Below, piece after piece: positions 10,660-23,054 of a stretch of DNA of 64,000 nt. The notes under the pieces were generated by a model. The model was not told the DNA's origin. It searched no databases and saw nothing but the letters and a program-made list of their open reading frames with translations. The first letter of the stretch is position 1. Each line of letters begins with the position of its first letter. The DNA is from Eudorina sp. 2006-703-Eu-15 (lineage: Eukaryota; Chlorophyta; Chlorophyceae; Chlamydomonadales; Volvocaceae): contig BDSI01000073.1 of the NCBI GenBank assembly GCA_003117195.1, positions 310,001 to 374,000 of the forward strand, read 5' to 3'. Both the position numbers and the translations under genes were made by a program.

Positions 10660-13310
10660 CTAAACACCCACAAGTCTCAATTCATCACAAAACGTCTCAA
10701 ATACCCGTAAACCATTACATACCTGAGGGGTACTACCGCTCGGCGGAGGCGCCAGCGGTTCCACAGCAGCAGACGGAGTCGTCGTGGGCAGCTCCGTCGC
10801 CTCCGCCGGTGGCGGTACGATTGGCGGCGGCGATGGGGAAAGGCCAGTGCTGACGTTGCCGACGGGCACCTCCGTCGTCGTCTCGGGCAGCGGCACGAAC
10901 GGCGGCGGCGAGGGAGTAAGGCCGGTGCTGACGTTGCCGAGGGGTAGCTCCGTCGTCGTCTCGGGAAATGGAACCAATGGCGGCGAGGGAGGCAGGCCAG
11001 TGCTGACGTTGCCGACGGGCAGCTCCGTCGGCTCCGCCGGTGGCGGTACGATTGGCGGCGGCGAGGGAGGCAGGCCAGTGCTGACGTTGCCGACGGGCAG
11101 CTCCGTCGCCTCCGCCGGTGGCGGTACGATTGGCGGCGGCGAGGGAGGCAGGCCAGTGCTGACGTTGCCGACGGGCACCTCCGTCGTCGTCTCGGGCAGC
11201 GGCACGAATGGCGGCGGCGAGGGAGTAAGGCCGGTGCTGACGTTGCCGAGGGGTAGCTCCGTCGTCGTCTCGGGAAATGGTACCAATGGCGGCGAGGGAG
11301 TCAGGCCAGTGCTGACGTTGCCGACGGGCAGCTCCGTCGCCTCCGCCGGTGGCGGCACGATTGGCGGCGGCGAGGGAGGCAGGCCAGTGCTGACGTTGCC
11401 GACGGGCACCTCCGTCGCCGTCTCGGGAAATGGCACGAATGGCTGCGAGGCCGGAAGGGCAGTGCTGACGTTGCCGGGCAGGGTAAGATTCGTCGTTACA
11501 TTCGTTGCATTTGTGGGACCCGTAACAGTGACGTTGCCAGGCAGGGTGGCAATCACTGCAGGGGGCGGCGAGGTCGTCGCAACCTTAGCGGGTGGGGCCG
11601 CTGGGGTCCGACCGGTCACATTGGCGTAGGGCGTGACGGCAGGGATGCCGCCGGCGGCGGCGGCCGCGGCAGGGGTGCCGCCGGCGGCGGCAGGGGTACC
11701 GGCGGCGGCGGGAACCACGCCGCCGGCAGGGATGCCGCCGGCGGCGGCTGCGCCGCCGCCACTCGGACCACCGACGCCGCCGCCACCTCCGCCAGGTGTA
11801 CCGCCCGCCGCCGGCTGCGGGAGCTGTAGCAGGTGACGAGGGAGACCCTTGAGACGCCTCGCCTGCGGTGGCGGCAATGGTCGGCGGGTCGGCGGGTCGG
11901 CGGGTCGGCGGGTCGGCGGGTCGGCGGGTCGGCGGGTCGGCGGGTCGGCGGGTCGGCGGGTCGGCGGGTCGGCGGGTCGGCGGGTCGGCGGGTCGGCGGG
12001 TCGGCGGGTCGGCGGGTCGGCGGGTCGGCGGGTCGGCGGGTCGGCGGGTCGGCGGGTCGGCGGGTCGGCGGGTCGGCGGGTCGGCGGGTCGGCGGGTCGG
12101 CGGGTCGGCGGGTCGGCGGGTCGGCGGGTCGGCGGGTCGGCGGGTCCGCAAGAACTGGACGACACTTCGCCGCCAACGGATACCCACAGACGTGTTGCTG
12201 TACGGCGGCACGTGGACCGTAAACACGAGCGCGCGGGTGTACGGCAGCATGTTGGCCGTGTCGCTGGCTGGTGTTCGTGTGGCTGCTGGTCCGAACGCAA
12301 GCAGCAGAACGGTACGGCACGGTACGGCACGTGAGGCCGGAGGTGTACCCCAAACAAACACCGTACCTCCAGAACTCTGAGCACGCCCGCACCCCTGCCT
12401 CGCTTTTGCAACGTACCGTACGGTCAGAGCCTTCAGATGGGGCGAGTCGCCGTACAAATGGAGGCGCCGTACGTTGCCGTTGCCAATTCCGTTGCACGGG
12501 TGTAGGTCGGGGTGGACAGCGCGTATGGGTCGTTAGTCAAATGGATCATGGATGACGACCCGCAGATAACTATTGTCCATTTGTGGGAATCCATGAACAA
12601 ATGGATGCTTGACTACTGGATACCTGGCGATGGGAAGATGCTCGCTGCGAACCGTTGCGGCCAAGCCGTGCATCGCGCTGACCAAATGACAATCCAGGTC
12701 GTCGCTTGCGAAGCCCACGCCCATTTCCCAGTGACCCATGGAGCATAACATCCAATAATTGCTCTCAAGGTATCGCCCAACCGAAACATAACACCGGCAG
12801 CTGCCGGCTCTGGGTTCCGCCGGCGTGCGCGCGCCTGGACGACACGAGCTACGACCGCCACTGACCCACGGGTCGCTCGACGCGACGCGACGCAAACACG
12901 CAGCCGAGCGAGCAGAGCAGGCGGCCGTGCGTCTAACGAAAGACCACGCACCGACCGGTCTGCATATCCTGCCCGCCCGCGCACATGCAGTGCCGCCGAG
13001 GCACGCAGACGGCCGGACCTTGCCTTCCAGTGAATCGTCATGGTTACGACGACGCACGCGGATGATTGACGAGCGAGGCGAGAAGAACAATCACAACCGG
13101 ACGCGCAATCTACTCACCGGCAGGGCGACCTCCCTCAGCCGCAGAGCCCCGCGCTCCCGTCAGCGCGCCGGTGGCCGTCAGGAGCAGAACTGACAGCCAC
13201 AGGGCCGCAAACACGGACGACGGCAGTCGCCGCCGCGGCCGCGGCCGCGGCCGCAGCAGCCTGCTGCCGCCCCCTGCCGCAGGCGGCGGTGCTGTCCAGC
13301 AGACACCCAT
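10660..13310 (-). CDS. Secreted repeat protein with NVST N-glycosylation sequons and SPPP glycomodules
   Basis: Exon 1 (13310-13118) starts at ATG and encodes a basic region (RPRPRPRRRLP), then a hydrophobic core FAALWLSVLLLTATGAL and an AxA-like cleavage region, ending at donor G|GTGAGT. A large downstream exon begins at about 11862 (acceptor CCACCGCAG) with RRLKGLPRHLLQLPQP. A Gly/Ala-rich part follows, then nine repeats of about 28-30 residues with the core VGNVSTGLPPSPPP. Each repeat carries an N-x-S sequon and a Ser-Pro run. Further NVT, NAT and NLT sequons precede the array. The frame is open to TAG at 10660, but a good donor CAG|GTATGT at 10713 suggests the last exon may lie elsewhere. 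Exon 1 ends in phase 1 and the 11862 exon starts in phase 0, so at least one joining exon is missing from this model. Likely a cell-wall glycoprotein. Confidence 0.55.
10750..11480 (-). repeat. Coding repeats, unit about 84-90 bp (NVST/SPPP)
   Basis: About nine direct repeats of the DNA core GACGTTGCCGACGGGCA (plus strand). Two or three alternating subtypes (ETTTELPLG, AEATELPVG, ETTTEVPVG) recur in the same order, which suggests duplication of a higher-order block of three to four units. Confidence 0.85.
11878..12146. repeat. 8-bp minisatellite (TCGGCGGG)n, about 33 copies
   Basis: An essentially perfect tandem array of the octamer TCGGCGGG on the plus strand, between the signal-peptide exon (13118) and the repeat exon (11862) of the minus-strand gene. 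It begins about 15 bases from the acceptor. With an 8-bp period and no stop codon in any frame, it produces long spurious open frames on both strands. I place it in an intron. The G-rich strand could form G-quadruplexes. Confidence 0.9.
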
Positions 13311-15762
13311 CGGTCGACGGATGCCGGGCTATATCGCTACGTAGATCAACAATTACCGATAGATCCAAGGTCGTTGCTGCAACGCAAGCAAGTAGCTGGC
13401 TAGTCAAACAAGAGCTGCTTCCTGCTGAAACCGCTGCTGCCTGCAAGCACAAGCCGTGATGGGGAGGGACATGCGTGTGGTACACTTTCGCAGTGGCCCG
13501 CGGCGGTGACCAGTAAAAGGTGATCGTTGTATGTGTGCCGCAAATCGATTAAAAAAGTCCGTTTGATTAATTGCTTGGCAGCACGCAATGCTGCGTATGC
13601 TATGTAGCTGAGATAATAATCGAGGAGAGGCGCGGCGGAGGGTGAAATATATTGTGTTTGTGCGCGGGTACATGCGCAGGTGTGAGTGTTAATCTGCTGT
13701 GGCGCGCGCGCAGCTTCATACAACTAGGGCATCGATTATGTCGTGCGTGGATAATCAGTATATGTGGGATATGACCCACGGGTCCGCCGTCGTTCCGCGC
13801 GGTGGCCGAAGCTAGCGCATGCAAGACATAGGTCAAGAGATAGACCTGCCTGCGTGCTGCCGTTGGCGAGATGCAGCGTACGCGCACGCTTCACCCTACG
13901 TACGTATAGAGCGAGGACACCAACCTTGCGCTTCGCAAACGCGCACCGCCTCCGGCCGATGCGCCTCCTGCTGATGCGTCCGTCGCGTCAAGCCGCGTTC
14001 TGCTGGCGCCGCCGTCGTCCGAAGCATGACACGCACGCACGAGAACGACGGAACCGCGTGTGTCTGATCACAACTCCGAACTGAGCAAGCATGCCTGCGA
14101 ACGTACAAAAATAATATGTTCACTCACCTAGACTAGTTTATTGAAGGCGCGACGAGTCATGACTTGACTGGAGGCATGTATCGGCGCTGCTGCTAGCTGC
14201 GTGCATGAACATCTGCGTGCCCAACGTGGTAGCGTTGCCTGAGTTACGCACGTACTTTTGTTGTTTACTTATGCTGACGACCTCGTTAGCTACATTTATG
14301 TGCACCAGTTTGAGAAGAGCATTGAACGGAAGGCATCTACCTACCTTTGCATCATCAACGAACCGTTAACCGCCTTCCAACGGTTTGGATCCCAACTACT
14401 GGCAGCCCGCGCCGCGCGCGGCCAACCGCATCACCCCTGCTGATTGACTGACGGCGTGCGTGGAAATATTTGTCCGTCTGTATGTGAGCATTAATGTGCA
14501 TCAGTAATACATACGGCTGCCAGTATATTACTCTTTAAGTAAGCAATTAATGTCTCGCCCGCCCTTACTTGCCCAGTGGCTTTCATGCACGCATGACCCG
14601 CCCAGTCCACGCACCTCCAAACCAGCCACTAACCCAATCCATCTCAACTGCAGCCGCTGGTGTCGGTTCGGGATGCCTGAATTATTTATGTTACACGCAT
14701 TTCGCACATCTGGGTGCTTAATTGCTTGGTCGTCACAAGCCATGTCAATCCTCATCGCTCGTCCGCCGTATGCTTGTGTGCCAGCGGGATTACCAGCGAC
14801 GTACGTAGGAGCGGATGGACGCACTACGTACTATTGACATCGATCCAAGTACGTAGCTAGTGCGCGCGTGCTGTGCAGTTCCGATGTAGATAGGTCATCA
14901 CGTGAGTGGACCTTGTCGGCTCCACACTAACGTACTGCTGCCGATTCTTGCTTCCCATCCTGCTGCTCGCTCCTTTTCCTTCCCCGGCCGCCCCTCGCTC
15001 GCTCTATCTTGCTTGCTATAATAATAAACCCAGCCGACCAGACCCGATCTCTCTCTCTCCTCGCTCTCTCCACTCGATCTGCATAATCATGGCTCCTAAA
15101 CTGGCTCACAACGGTGCTCACAAATAACTAGAGCTCGCGCAAGCGGCGTACGTGCGATAATCGATCGACGGAGTACGTACGCACCACTCAGTCCTGCGTG
15201 CCTGCTGCTGCTGCATTAGCTGCATTACCGACTTCCGATCCGCGTGTGTGCGTGAATGCGCCCCGTCGAGCAAGCAAGCAACTAACGTCGCTATCGATCT
15301 GTTGCCGCCAGTAATCCATCATCACCTACCCCACGCACGCTACGCACGCAAGGGACGGAGTTCTACCGATGCAACGAAGGAATGTACTCTATCTGCTGCC
15401 GGTCCTCGCTACATATAATCCACTTCCACTACTGCGGGTACGTACACAACGTACTAGCTACGTAGCTAGATAGTAAATTACGTTCGTTAGCCGAGTACAC
15501 GCACAAGCATCAAGGTTTAATATTATTGCAATTTTTATTATTGGATTTCGCAGTTATTTAAATTGACTCACAGATCTGCTTCCAGCTGCTGGACACGGAG
15601 CGAGCACACGCAAGGACTACACACTACTGATCGACATATTCATCCACGCGCGCACATGCGTCGGTTCCACCGTTCGTTGGCGGCCGTCATCAAATGCGTG
15701 CGTGGATCGATATATAGCGTGGATAGGACATATGGCCTCGCAGCAGTTCCGTGTTCGATCAG
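13311..15762. other. Region without a supportable gene
   Basis: Upstream of the NVST gene and downstream of the first pherophorin-family gene. The sequence contains dispersed GTACGTA/GCATGCA simple motifs, a GACCCACGGGTC-type motif at about 13786, and a CT-rich tract at 15040-15075. No exon was recognised on either strand. Confidence 0.45.
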
Positions 15763-17885
15763 CTAGACGGGGCCCAAAGCGGCGTAGGTAGGGCAGCAGC
15801 TCCGATCCTCGTTGAACAAACTGATGTAACTGCGAATCGAGCGAACACGTACGGATAATGGAAACCACCACCGTAGTACGAAATGGTCAATTATTCCAAT
15901 AATTAAAGAGCCACCACGCACGCATTAGGGTGCGTGCGTGCGTATCCGCACTACTACCACTAAGCAGCCACGCATGTATGTAGCAGTGGATTGGGTTATC
16001 ATTAGGGCATTGTGAGGTTGGGGTAACGTACAGAAACGGGCGCGCCTAGCTACATATGAACGAAACGCACGCAGACAGACATCTAGCATACAGCTAGCAG
16101 CGCGCGGGTGGGAGGCACGGTTAGGTATATATGTAGTTGCACCGGCAGTACACCCATTGAAGTCGAGTGACCATGCACGCAGCGGTTTCATCGATCAGCC
16201 CCGCCCGCACTCATGCATGGGCTTACTGTATATTAAACTTACCAGGTATTGGGATATCCACCCAGACACAAGGAGTCCAGGGTAAGCGGATTCCGGACCT
16301 CAATGCAAATCTGGCCACCGTCAGCCTCCTCGAGGTTCCAGTTCACCAGCGTGGCTAATAAGTAAGACATATCAGAATAATGCAGGCCGGGTTAGTTGGC
16401 GCACAGGCGGCGGCGATAGATGTGTGAGTTAGCACGCAGTTCGTACACGCAGGCGCGATGCGTCGTCGGGCATATATACACGCATACTAACTACGCATAC
16501 ACGTTAGCATGTAGGCAAATTCACAAATGCGTGCGTTCCTAGCCATCCACACTACCCATTTACGAAATGCATGTACAACATACATATATATTGCGCGCGC
16601 GCGGCTACGTAGCGCTGCTGCGTGTGAAGAACGGACGTGCTCACCCTTGAGTTGGTTGCCGCCCAACGGTCCCCAGGATGGGGAAAGCCAACGAGGGACA
16701 CCGCCACTAGACGTCAGTCGGAAACCACGGACTTGGCGGCGAAGGGAATCGTCTGCACGTACGTACACCGAGTGACTAGTAAGTGCAACGAACGAGTGTA
16801 TGCGCGCGACGGAAACCCTAGAAAACCAAACGCATTATTATACAAAATTAGGATCAAAAGATAAACAAAAAATCCTAAGGCTGTGTTCACATATATATAG
16901 TCCAATTCGGAGTAGGATTGGAAGTCAAATTCATGCCGTTTTCCTTAAAAATATAGAAAATATAGAAACCATGCATACATTTGGATAAAATACTGCGAAT
17001 GTACGAACGGCGGGGTGGGCGAGGTATGTATATACGTACGTAGGTAGGTAGCTACTCACCAGCCCAAAACTCGACCTTGCGCAAGACGGTGCTGGCGCCA
17101 CACGGCCCCTGCATCAATTACACACGAACTCATTACCGAACGCATATACATTGCGTGTGTGGCTGGGATCGATAGATGCACGAAGATTCAACGCTTGTGA
17201 TGATGAGCTGGATCAGGCAGGCAGGTTAATCAGGTATATATGGTGCGTGTTAACATACACCGACCGACGGCGGACCCTCGCTCGGTACAAACGTTCAACC
17301 TGGAGACAGCTACGAATGCGGATAGCAGCTGCTCTCGACGGGTTTTCGTTCGTTGAGTTGGTATTTTTGCAAATACTTCTGCTGTGTGCTCCCGGAACGT
17401 TTTCTGTTGTGGTGGCGGTAGCTAGTAGTGTAGGCCAGGATAGTGTAGTGTAGGCCAGGATAGTGTAGTGTAGGCCAGGATAGTGTAGTGTAGGCCAGGA
17501 TAGTGTAGTGTAGGCCAGGATAGTGTAGTGTAGGCCAGGATAGTGTAGTGTAGGCCAGGATAGTGTAGTGTAGGCCAGGATAGTGTAGTGTAGGCGGCCA
17601 GGATAGTGTAGTGTAGGCGGCCAGGATAGGCTGCTCCCCCGCCCCTGCCCTCTGCGCTGCCTTCACCCCTGCCCCGTGGCGTAGCTAGCTACGTAGCAAA
17701 CTAGCCATAATGCCGGCCCCTCCGCTGTACTAGCACACCGATTAATAAACAAAGGACTCACGAAAAGGGTGTCTTGGACCACTCCAAACCAAAAGCAGTA
17801 CAGACTACTCGTATTCAATCGTCCGGGCTCCTGAGTAGACGTCGGGTAGGCGAAGAAGGGCATGGTATACTTTCCATGGTGGCAC
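15763..17885 (-). CDS. Pherophorin-family gene, C-terminal pherophorin domain (5' part unresolved)
   Basis: Five exons join in consistent phase: 17885-17762, 17108-17060, 16752-16645, 16354-16243 and 15829-15763 (TAG). They encode about 152 residues of a pherophorin domain: PFFAYPTST...LYCFWFGV, TVLRKVEFWAD, VRGFRLTSSGGVPRWLSPSWG, NWNLEEADGGQICIEV and CYISLFNEDRSCCP. Cysteine spacing and the closing CCP are typical of the family. Exon sizes and intron phases match the last exons of the gene at 23055-27295 (for example both have a 108-nt exon), so the two are paralogues. I could not find the signal peptide or N-terminal domain; only about 650 bases separate this exon from the next gene. It may start at an ATG at 17941, or it may be a truncated duplicate. 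If functional it would be a secreted matrix glycoprotein. Confidence 0.75.
17427..17628. repeat. 20-bp tandem repeat in an intron
   Basis: About ten direct copies of GTGTAGGCCAGGATAGTGTA. The last two carry a 3-bp insertion (GGCGGCC). The array lies in the intron between the first two exons of the pherophorin-family gene at 15763-17885. It makes a spurious YTTLSWPTLHYPG repeat frame on the minus strand. Confidence 0.9.
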
Positions 17886-18534
17886 CTGCGCGTTGGGGAA
17901 GGTGGGCGGTACGTAGCGGGGATCAGTACCACTGTCAGCATCTGCCCTAGAAACCCTAAACCCCCGTAATCAACCACTAATAATATATTTCGCTTCAGGA
18001 TGTTCACGAGCAACCCTGAAAACGGCGGGCAGGGCCGTGTGTTTATTTAGCTAGCGAGCGAGGAAAGGAACCCGCCCGACCCAGCCCGGCGGGGCCGTGC
18101 GTGTGTAACAACAAGTAAATAATACGAGTTCATTGTTACAAGAAGTGTCTAACACGCAATAAATCACTATCCTAGTAATACCACCAGTGCGTACTTTGTA
18201 ATAAGGTAAGTGCGCGCGTGCGTGCACACAGTTAGCACAGTTCACATGTACGTGCATGAGATCTCACCGCCCATGCATTCCCCTACATCCACGCTACAGT
18301 TTGCCAAGCGTGTTACTCTTATTATTATTCTTATTATTCTTATCATTATCCTTATTATTATCTTAACAATATTTCAACTATGATCCTATTATTTATTATA
18401 ATAAAATTGGTATTATTCGTGCATGCATGCATTTGATCTTATATATACGCCCATACGTGCCGACCTGAATAATTTATCACCCATCTACATTAATACAGAT
18501 AGCAGAGCGAATAACAGTAATAACAAAGATAGTC
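17886..18534. other. Short intergenic region between two pherophorin genes
   Basis: AT-rich, with TTATTATTCTTATTATT trinucleotide-like sequence at about 18315-18410. It must hold the 3' end of the gene to the right and possibly the promoter or missing 5' exons of the gene to the left. No signal-peptide exon was found. Confidence 0.5.
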
Positions 18535-21053
18535 TTACTTGCAGGGTGGGAAGCTTGAGTTGTCAGGCTTGCAGTTCCATCCTTCAGACACGTCCAGACA
18601 CTCGTCCGATGTGCTCGCAATACGGAAATTGTAGCCCGCGGTGACCGGGCTGCATTGCCCTGCCAGCGCCCGCAGCCAAAAAGCAGCCTGCACCCTGGCC
18701 CATGGCTCAAGCTGCTGAGCATCGGCCTTGGAGAAGAATGATCCGCAAACGGTCACTCGCGTGGGCTCGCACAGGGTGCTGTTTGGTGCAAAGGGAACAA
18801 CCATGGGCTGGAGATTCAGGGCTGCAAGCTGGGCGTCAACGTCCGATGCAACAGCTTGTTGGACTGCCAGGCAAGCGGCTTCGCCGAACTCAAACACGGA
18901 GAACAGACCATCGGCGTCCAATGAAAACTGAAAGCAGGTGTCACAGGTTTGTGGAGGGGCAGGGGGAAGTGGAGACGGAGACGGCGGCGGGAGGAGCGGA
19001 GGCCGCGGCGAAGGAGGAGAAGGAGAGGGAGGAGCGGGGGAAGGCGGGGACGGGGAGGGAGGCTCCGGGGACGGGGGAGTAGGAGACGGGGGCGTCGGGG
19101 GAGAGGGAGGAGAGGGAGGAGTAGGAGGAGAAGGAGGTGAAGGCGGAGAGGGAGGAGAGGGAGGCGACGGAGGGGACGGCGGCTGTGGTGAGGGCGGAAC
19201 TGGCGAGGGCGGCGACGGAGAAGGAGGCAGTGGGGACGGAGGTTCAGGAGACGGTGGCGAGGGAGAGGGAGGCAGTGGGGATGGCGGTGAAGGCGAGGGC
19301 GGGACGGGGGAGGGCGGGGACGGGGGAGAAGGAGAGGGGGGCTGCGGCGAGGGAGGCGCCGGGGAAGGCGGCGACGGAGGCGCTGGCGACGGGGGAGAAG
19401 GAGAGGGAGGCGCCGGTGATGGTGGCATAGGAGACGGCGGCATCGGCGAAGGAGGCGAAGGTGATGGAGGCAACGGTGATGGAGGAGTGGGCGACGGGGG
19501 GCCAGGGGACGGGGGCCTGGGCGACGGCGGGTTCGGCGACGGCGGTGAAGGTGGCGGTGGCAGCCGGGGCGTCGTCACTGGGCAGCAGTCCAACGAGTAG
19601 TCAAACATCGCGGCCATGCACGCGCCCGGGCCCATGCCAGCAGGAGGAACACACAACTGCTCCAGAGTGGTGCAGCCCTGGCCGGCAGCGTTTGTACGTA
19701 GGGTCAGGCAGATCTGAGAGAGGTTCGCGGATAAGCTAAGTCCCAGCTGTGTCAGACGCAAGATAGCGCTACCGGCGGGTCCGTCTTGAGGCTTGTCCAA
19801 GCCGGGTGTTGCCTTGATGGGGACGCCGTTGACAGTGGCTGAGACAGACGCTCCGGCGATCAGGCATTCCTTTCGAACATTAAACTGCATGCACGCACGC
19901 AAGTAGCAAATGTCGTTATGCATGGAACGAAAAGGGCAAATATTAGATAGGCTCCACAAGTGCACCGAAACAATCCCCGTGCCCATACTACGTACCAGGG
20001 AACCACCCCGTTCCTGAGAATCGAACCAACCACGGTATTCAGTTTATCTCCATTGGCTACGTAGTAGAGTATGCAGGGACTGCTGAACAAAGGGTGATAC
20101 GATTCTAGATCTCCAACGAGGCCATTAATATCACGCAGATTTGCGCCGCGCGGCGCGCAGAGGTAATCACAAATCTTCGGCGAGGCCGCAAGTTCCAGAT
20201 TTTTGCTTTTTTGCAGGGCATAATATATATTATATATATAACAAAACGCAACCAATAACCCAAACGTGACATGGCGCATTTACGTACGTAAGCACGCAGC
20301 AAATAACGATGCATGTTGGAGATGCGCGCAGCCGCTAAAACAGCGAGCTGAAATGTGTATGCTTAAACCTCCGTCGGTCTCAAGCGTGCGTGTTTTTGCA
20401 ATCAACTTGACACAATAATTAGTATGATGCATGATGTTCTTGTTAATAATTATCACGCACCTCAATCTTCTTCAGGTCGACATTACAACACTCGTGGTCG
20501 CAATAATTGGTGAAGAGAGTGAAGCAGTACTGGTTGCCACCCGTGTAGGAAATGAAAGGAGCCAGGCTGTAAGATGCTGGACTTGTGTCGCAATCGTAAA
20601 ACGGAAAATATGGGACCTTCCCCGTTTGCGTCACCGCAGCTAACGGTGCGTCTTGTGCGCTCGTCTCTGGAGCCCTGCAGGGACGTTCGTTCAGGACAGA
20701 CAAGTGAATCATCATAACAAAGCGGGTTTTCAATGGAAACCGACGACGAAGTTTAACGTCAAACATCAACCTTCAAATTAATTAAAATTTTAATATTTAC
20801 ATTTATGCAGAGCGAGGGTGACCTAGCCAGATGACGCTACGATCAATCTGATATCGATCGGGCGAGATACGTACTCAATGCCACACATACAGCAGCAGGA
20901 GTCATTTTGTGAGAAGCGATGCGCCTATGAATGAATGAACGTTACAGCGGACCCCAGCGCCTGTGTGAAATTAATAAGGCGCGCGCGCACGTACCATGTG
21001 AGTATCGCCAGCAGAACCGAGACCAGCAGCGGATGGATGAGTTGCGACGCCAT
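18535..21053 (-). CDS. Pherophorin, complete (signal peptide, pherophorin domain, SPP linker, C-terminal domain)
   Basis: Three exons: 21053-20995, 20674-20461 and 19884-18535. They join in phase to a 540-aa protein. Exon 1 plus the first codons of exon 2 give the signal peptide [20 protein letters not shown], with APETSAQ following as the probable cleavage region. The first domain carries [41 protein letters not shown] and the closing SLDCCPVT. It is followed by an uninterrupted rod of about 200 residues of SPPSPxPP repeats, which in pherophorins are hydroxylated and arabinosylated. The C-terminal domain starts [15 protein letters not shown] and ends in [13 protein letters not shown], then TAA. 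Pherophorins are secreted structural glycoproteins of the volvocine extracellular matrix, several induced by sex hormone or wounding. Start choice rests on the hydrophobic signal and donor TG|GTACGT. Which pherophorin this is cannot be said. Confidence 0.92.
20941..20955 (+). repeat. Dispersed GTTACAGCGGACCCC element
   Basis: Preceded by TGAATGAATGAAC. It lies in intron 1 of the complete pherophorin gene. Further copies are at 34145, 44636, 45851, 55979 and 58819, with degenerate ones at 40541 and 50431-50466. Confidence 0.6.
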
Positions 21054-23054
21054 GGTGGGAGTGGCGACCCTGCAACTGTGTTGTCTCATTCAAGCGGTGT
21101 TAAGGCACTTATGTACACCAGTGGCCCAGATGCTGCTGTATGGTTTCGGAGAATCATCGCCGTTCAAAAATTGGCTTATGGTCTCACATAGTAACTGCAC
21201 GGTGAACGGTTTTTCGCATGGGTTTAAAGCGCGTCGCGAGTCCGCGTAGCGACCAACAGGCGCAGCGGGCGATTCATTAATACCATGACATGTATGGTGA
21301 TAAAGTATATTCTCTATCTAACATATAAAAAAGGCTGGTCCTATCTTTCGTTCCAGACCGCCGTTAGTTCAGCCGGTCAATTACCAACTTACGGTCAACC
21401 AATTTCTTTGTCGTACGTGCAGCAAATTCATAATGCATGTTACACCGACGAGCACATATATGTGGCTATTCCTACAATACTAAACCTTCACGAAGCGACC
21501 TGCTAGACCTGCAAAGCTGAATATATACTCTAGACACCCAAAACTCAACCTTACAAATTATTAACCCCACACGCATAACAGTAAGATGGGAATGGCGGGT
21601 TTTAAATGCATGGTTTTACCTTACTCTTGAACGGCGCGCATCGTCGAGTGATCTGCATGCTGCTCGCTCGCTGGTCGTGTTGGCGTGTGGACGAATATTG
21701 CGTGGTGCATATTGGCTGCATCTCTGGATCACACATCTTCAAACGCAGGTGCGTGCGGTTTGCGTACATTTAGTATATTCTCAAAATTGCTTAAATGCGT
21801 GGGGCAAATGTACACACGGCGGCTGATGAGATAACGAAACGCGGTGCCTAAACCTGTCTACCAATCTTGAATTATTAACAATAATATGCATTTTTCTCAG
21901 CCCGTGTGTGCGCTAGTTCGATACATCGCATAGCGATGGCGTAGATGGCGCTGGCTGGCGGCCAGTTATGGAAATGCATGGACGACGGACGGGCTGGAAG
22001 TAAAGTCATGCGCGCACCTGAATGCGGGCCACTGCGTGCATGCTGCAATTCCTGCAATTACTGCAATACTACATACGTCCGTACGTCATAATGTTGCACA
22101 TATATATCAAACGGGTCCTCGCACCTATCAGCAAGACCTAAATCAAACAGCATATCATATCATGCATCAGGGCAGTCTTCATGATGTAAGGCAGCCATGC
22201 ATTGCAAGGTAGGTGTGCCCTAAGTCCCGACCAGGCCATCCAACGGGCTGCCAGCAGATCCGGGCAGCGAGCCGTACATATATACATGCATGTTCAACGC
22301 CAGCAATTTCATTAATTTCGCCGGCAGCCACACACGCAGCGAGCGAGCGTCATCAGCTGTTGTATGTGTGTGTGATGGGCTCAATAATAATGGCTGCGGG
22401 CGGGTACGTGCGTGGGCCGTGGGGTGTGCACACAAGCAAGCAAGTAAGGCGGCTTGTATGTACATGTAATAACTTGCACGCAAGGCTGAGCTCCGTCCAA
22501 GCTGCTCACATTTCATCGCTGCGTCATACATACATGCATGGCCGCCGTCACTGATGCTGATGCTGTGGGTTTTCTTACGACACAACCGACGACTACAACG
22601 ACAGGGATGAGATGGAAGGCGTGGAGACCCAACGAAGAGCGCGCTCCCCATGTATGTGAGGTCGTGCGTATACTGCTGTCCCGCTTGCTTAGATAATTCT
22701 TGTAAAAGTGTTACACATACACGCACCCGCCGTCGGCCGCCGGTACGTACGTATATCTGACCATCCATAGAATATCTGATGCGCGGATCGATGGTAGAAC
22801 ACGAGACGAGTTGATTATATAGTACATACGTACATGACGGAAGAGCCATCTATCTGGCTTGATCGTGGCGGGAGACCCGCCGGCCAGCCGACATAACAAA
22901 GAAGAAAGACTGTCCAGCCACGCACACTGCAGGACATACAATTAATATGCCATCGATCCATCCAGCTGCTTTGTATATTTACGGTTATTAATGCACTTAA
23001 TCTGGCATTTAACTTTTTGATCGTTCCTTCGATTAGGTTAAACGATAATAATAA
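21054..23054. other. Intergenic region between pherophorin genes
   Basis: Upstream of the complete pherophorin and downstream of the linker-less one. No exon was recognised on either strand. Contains AT-rich patches and GCATGCATG motifs at about 22270-22540. The promoter of the gene starting at 21053 should be at the left end. Confidence 0.5.

Noticed and set aside
11833..12497. Long open frames on both strands with GGSAGRRV or PPTRRPAD repeats
   Set aside because: They come from the 8-bp array, which has no stop codon in any frame. The array sits next to a splice acceptor and shows no protein-level signature.
18938..19600. Plus-strand Gly-rich GEGGDGG frame
   Set aside because: Antisense of the pherophorin SPP linker.
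20005..20075. Possible tRNA on the minus strand (TAGCCAATGG A-box-like and GGTTCGATTCTC B-box-like)
   Set aside because: The two boxes start only about 32 bases apart, too close for a tRNA, and no acceptor stem pairs. It lies in intron 2 of the pherophorin gene.
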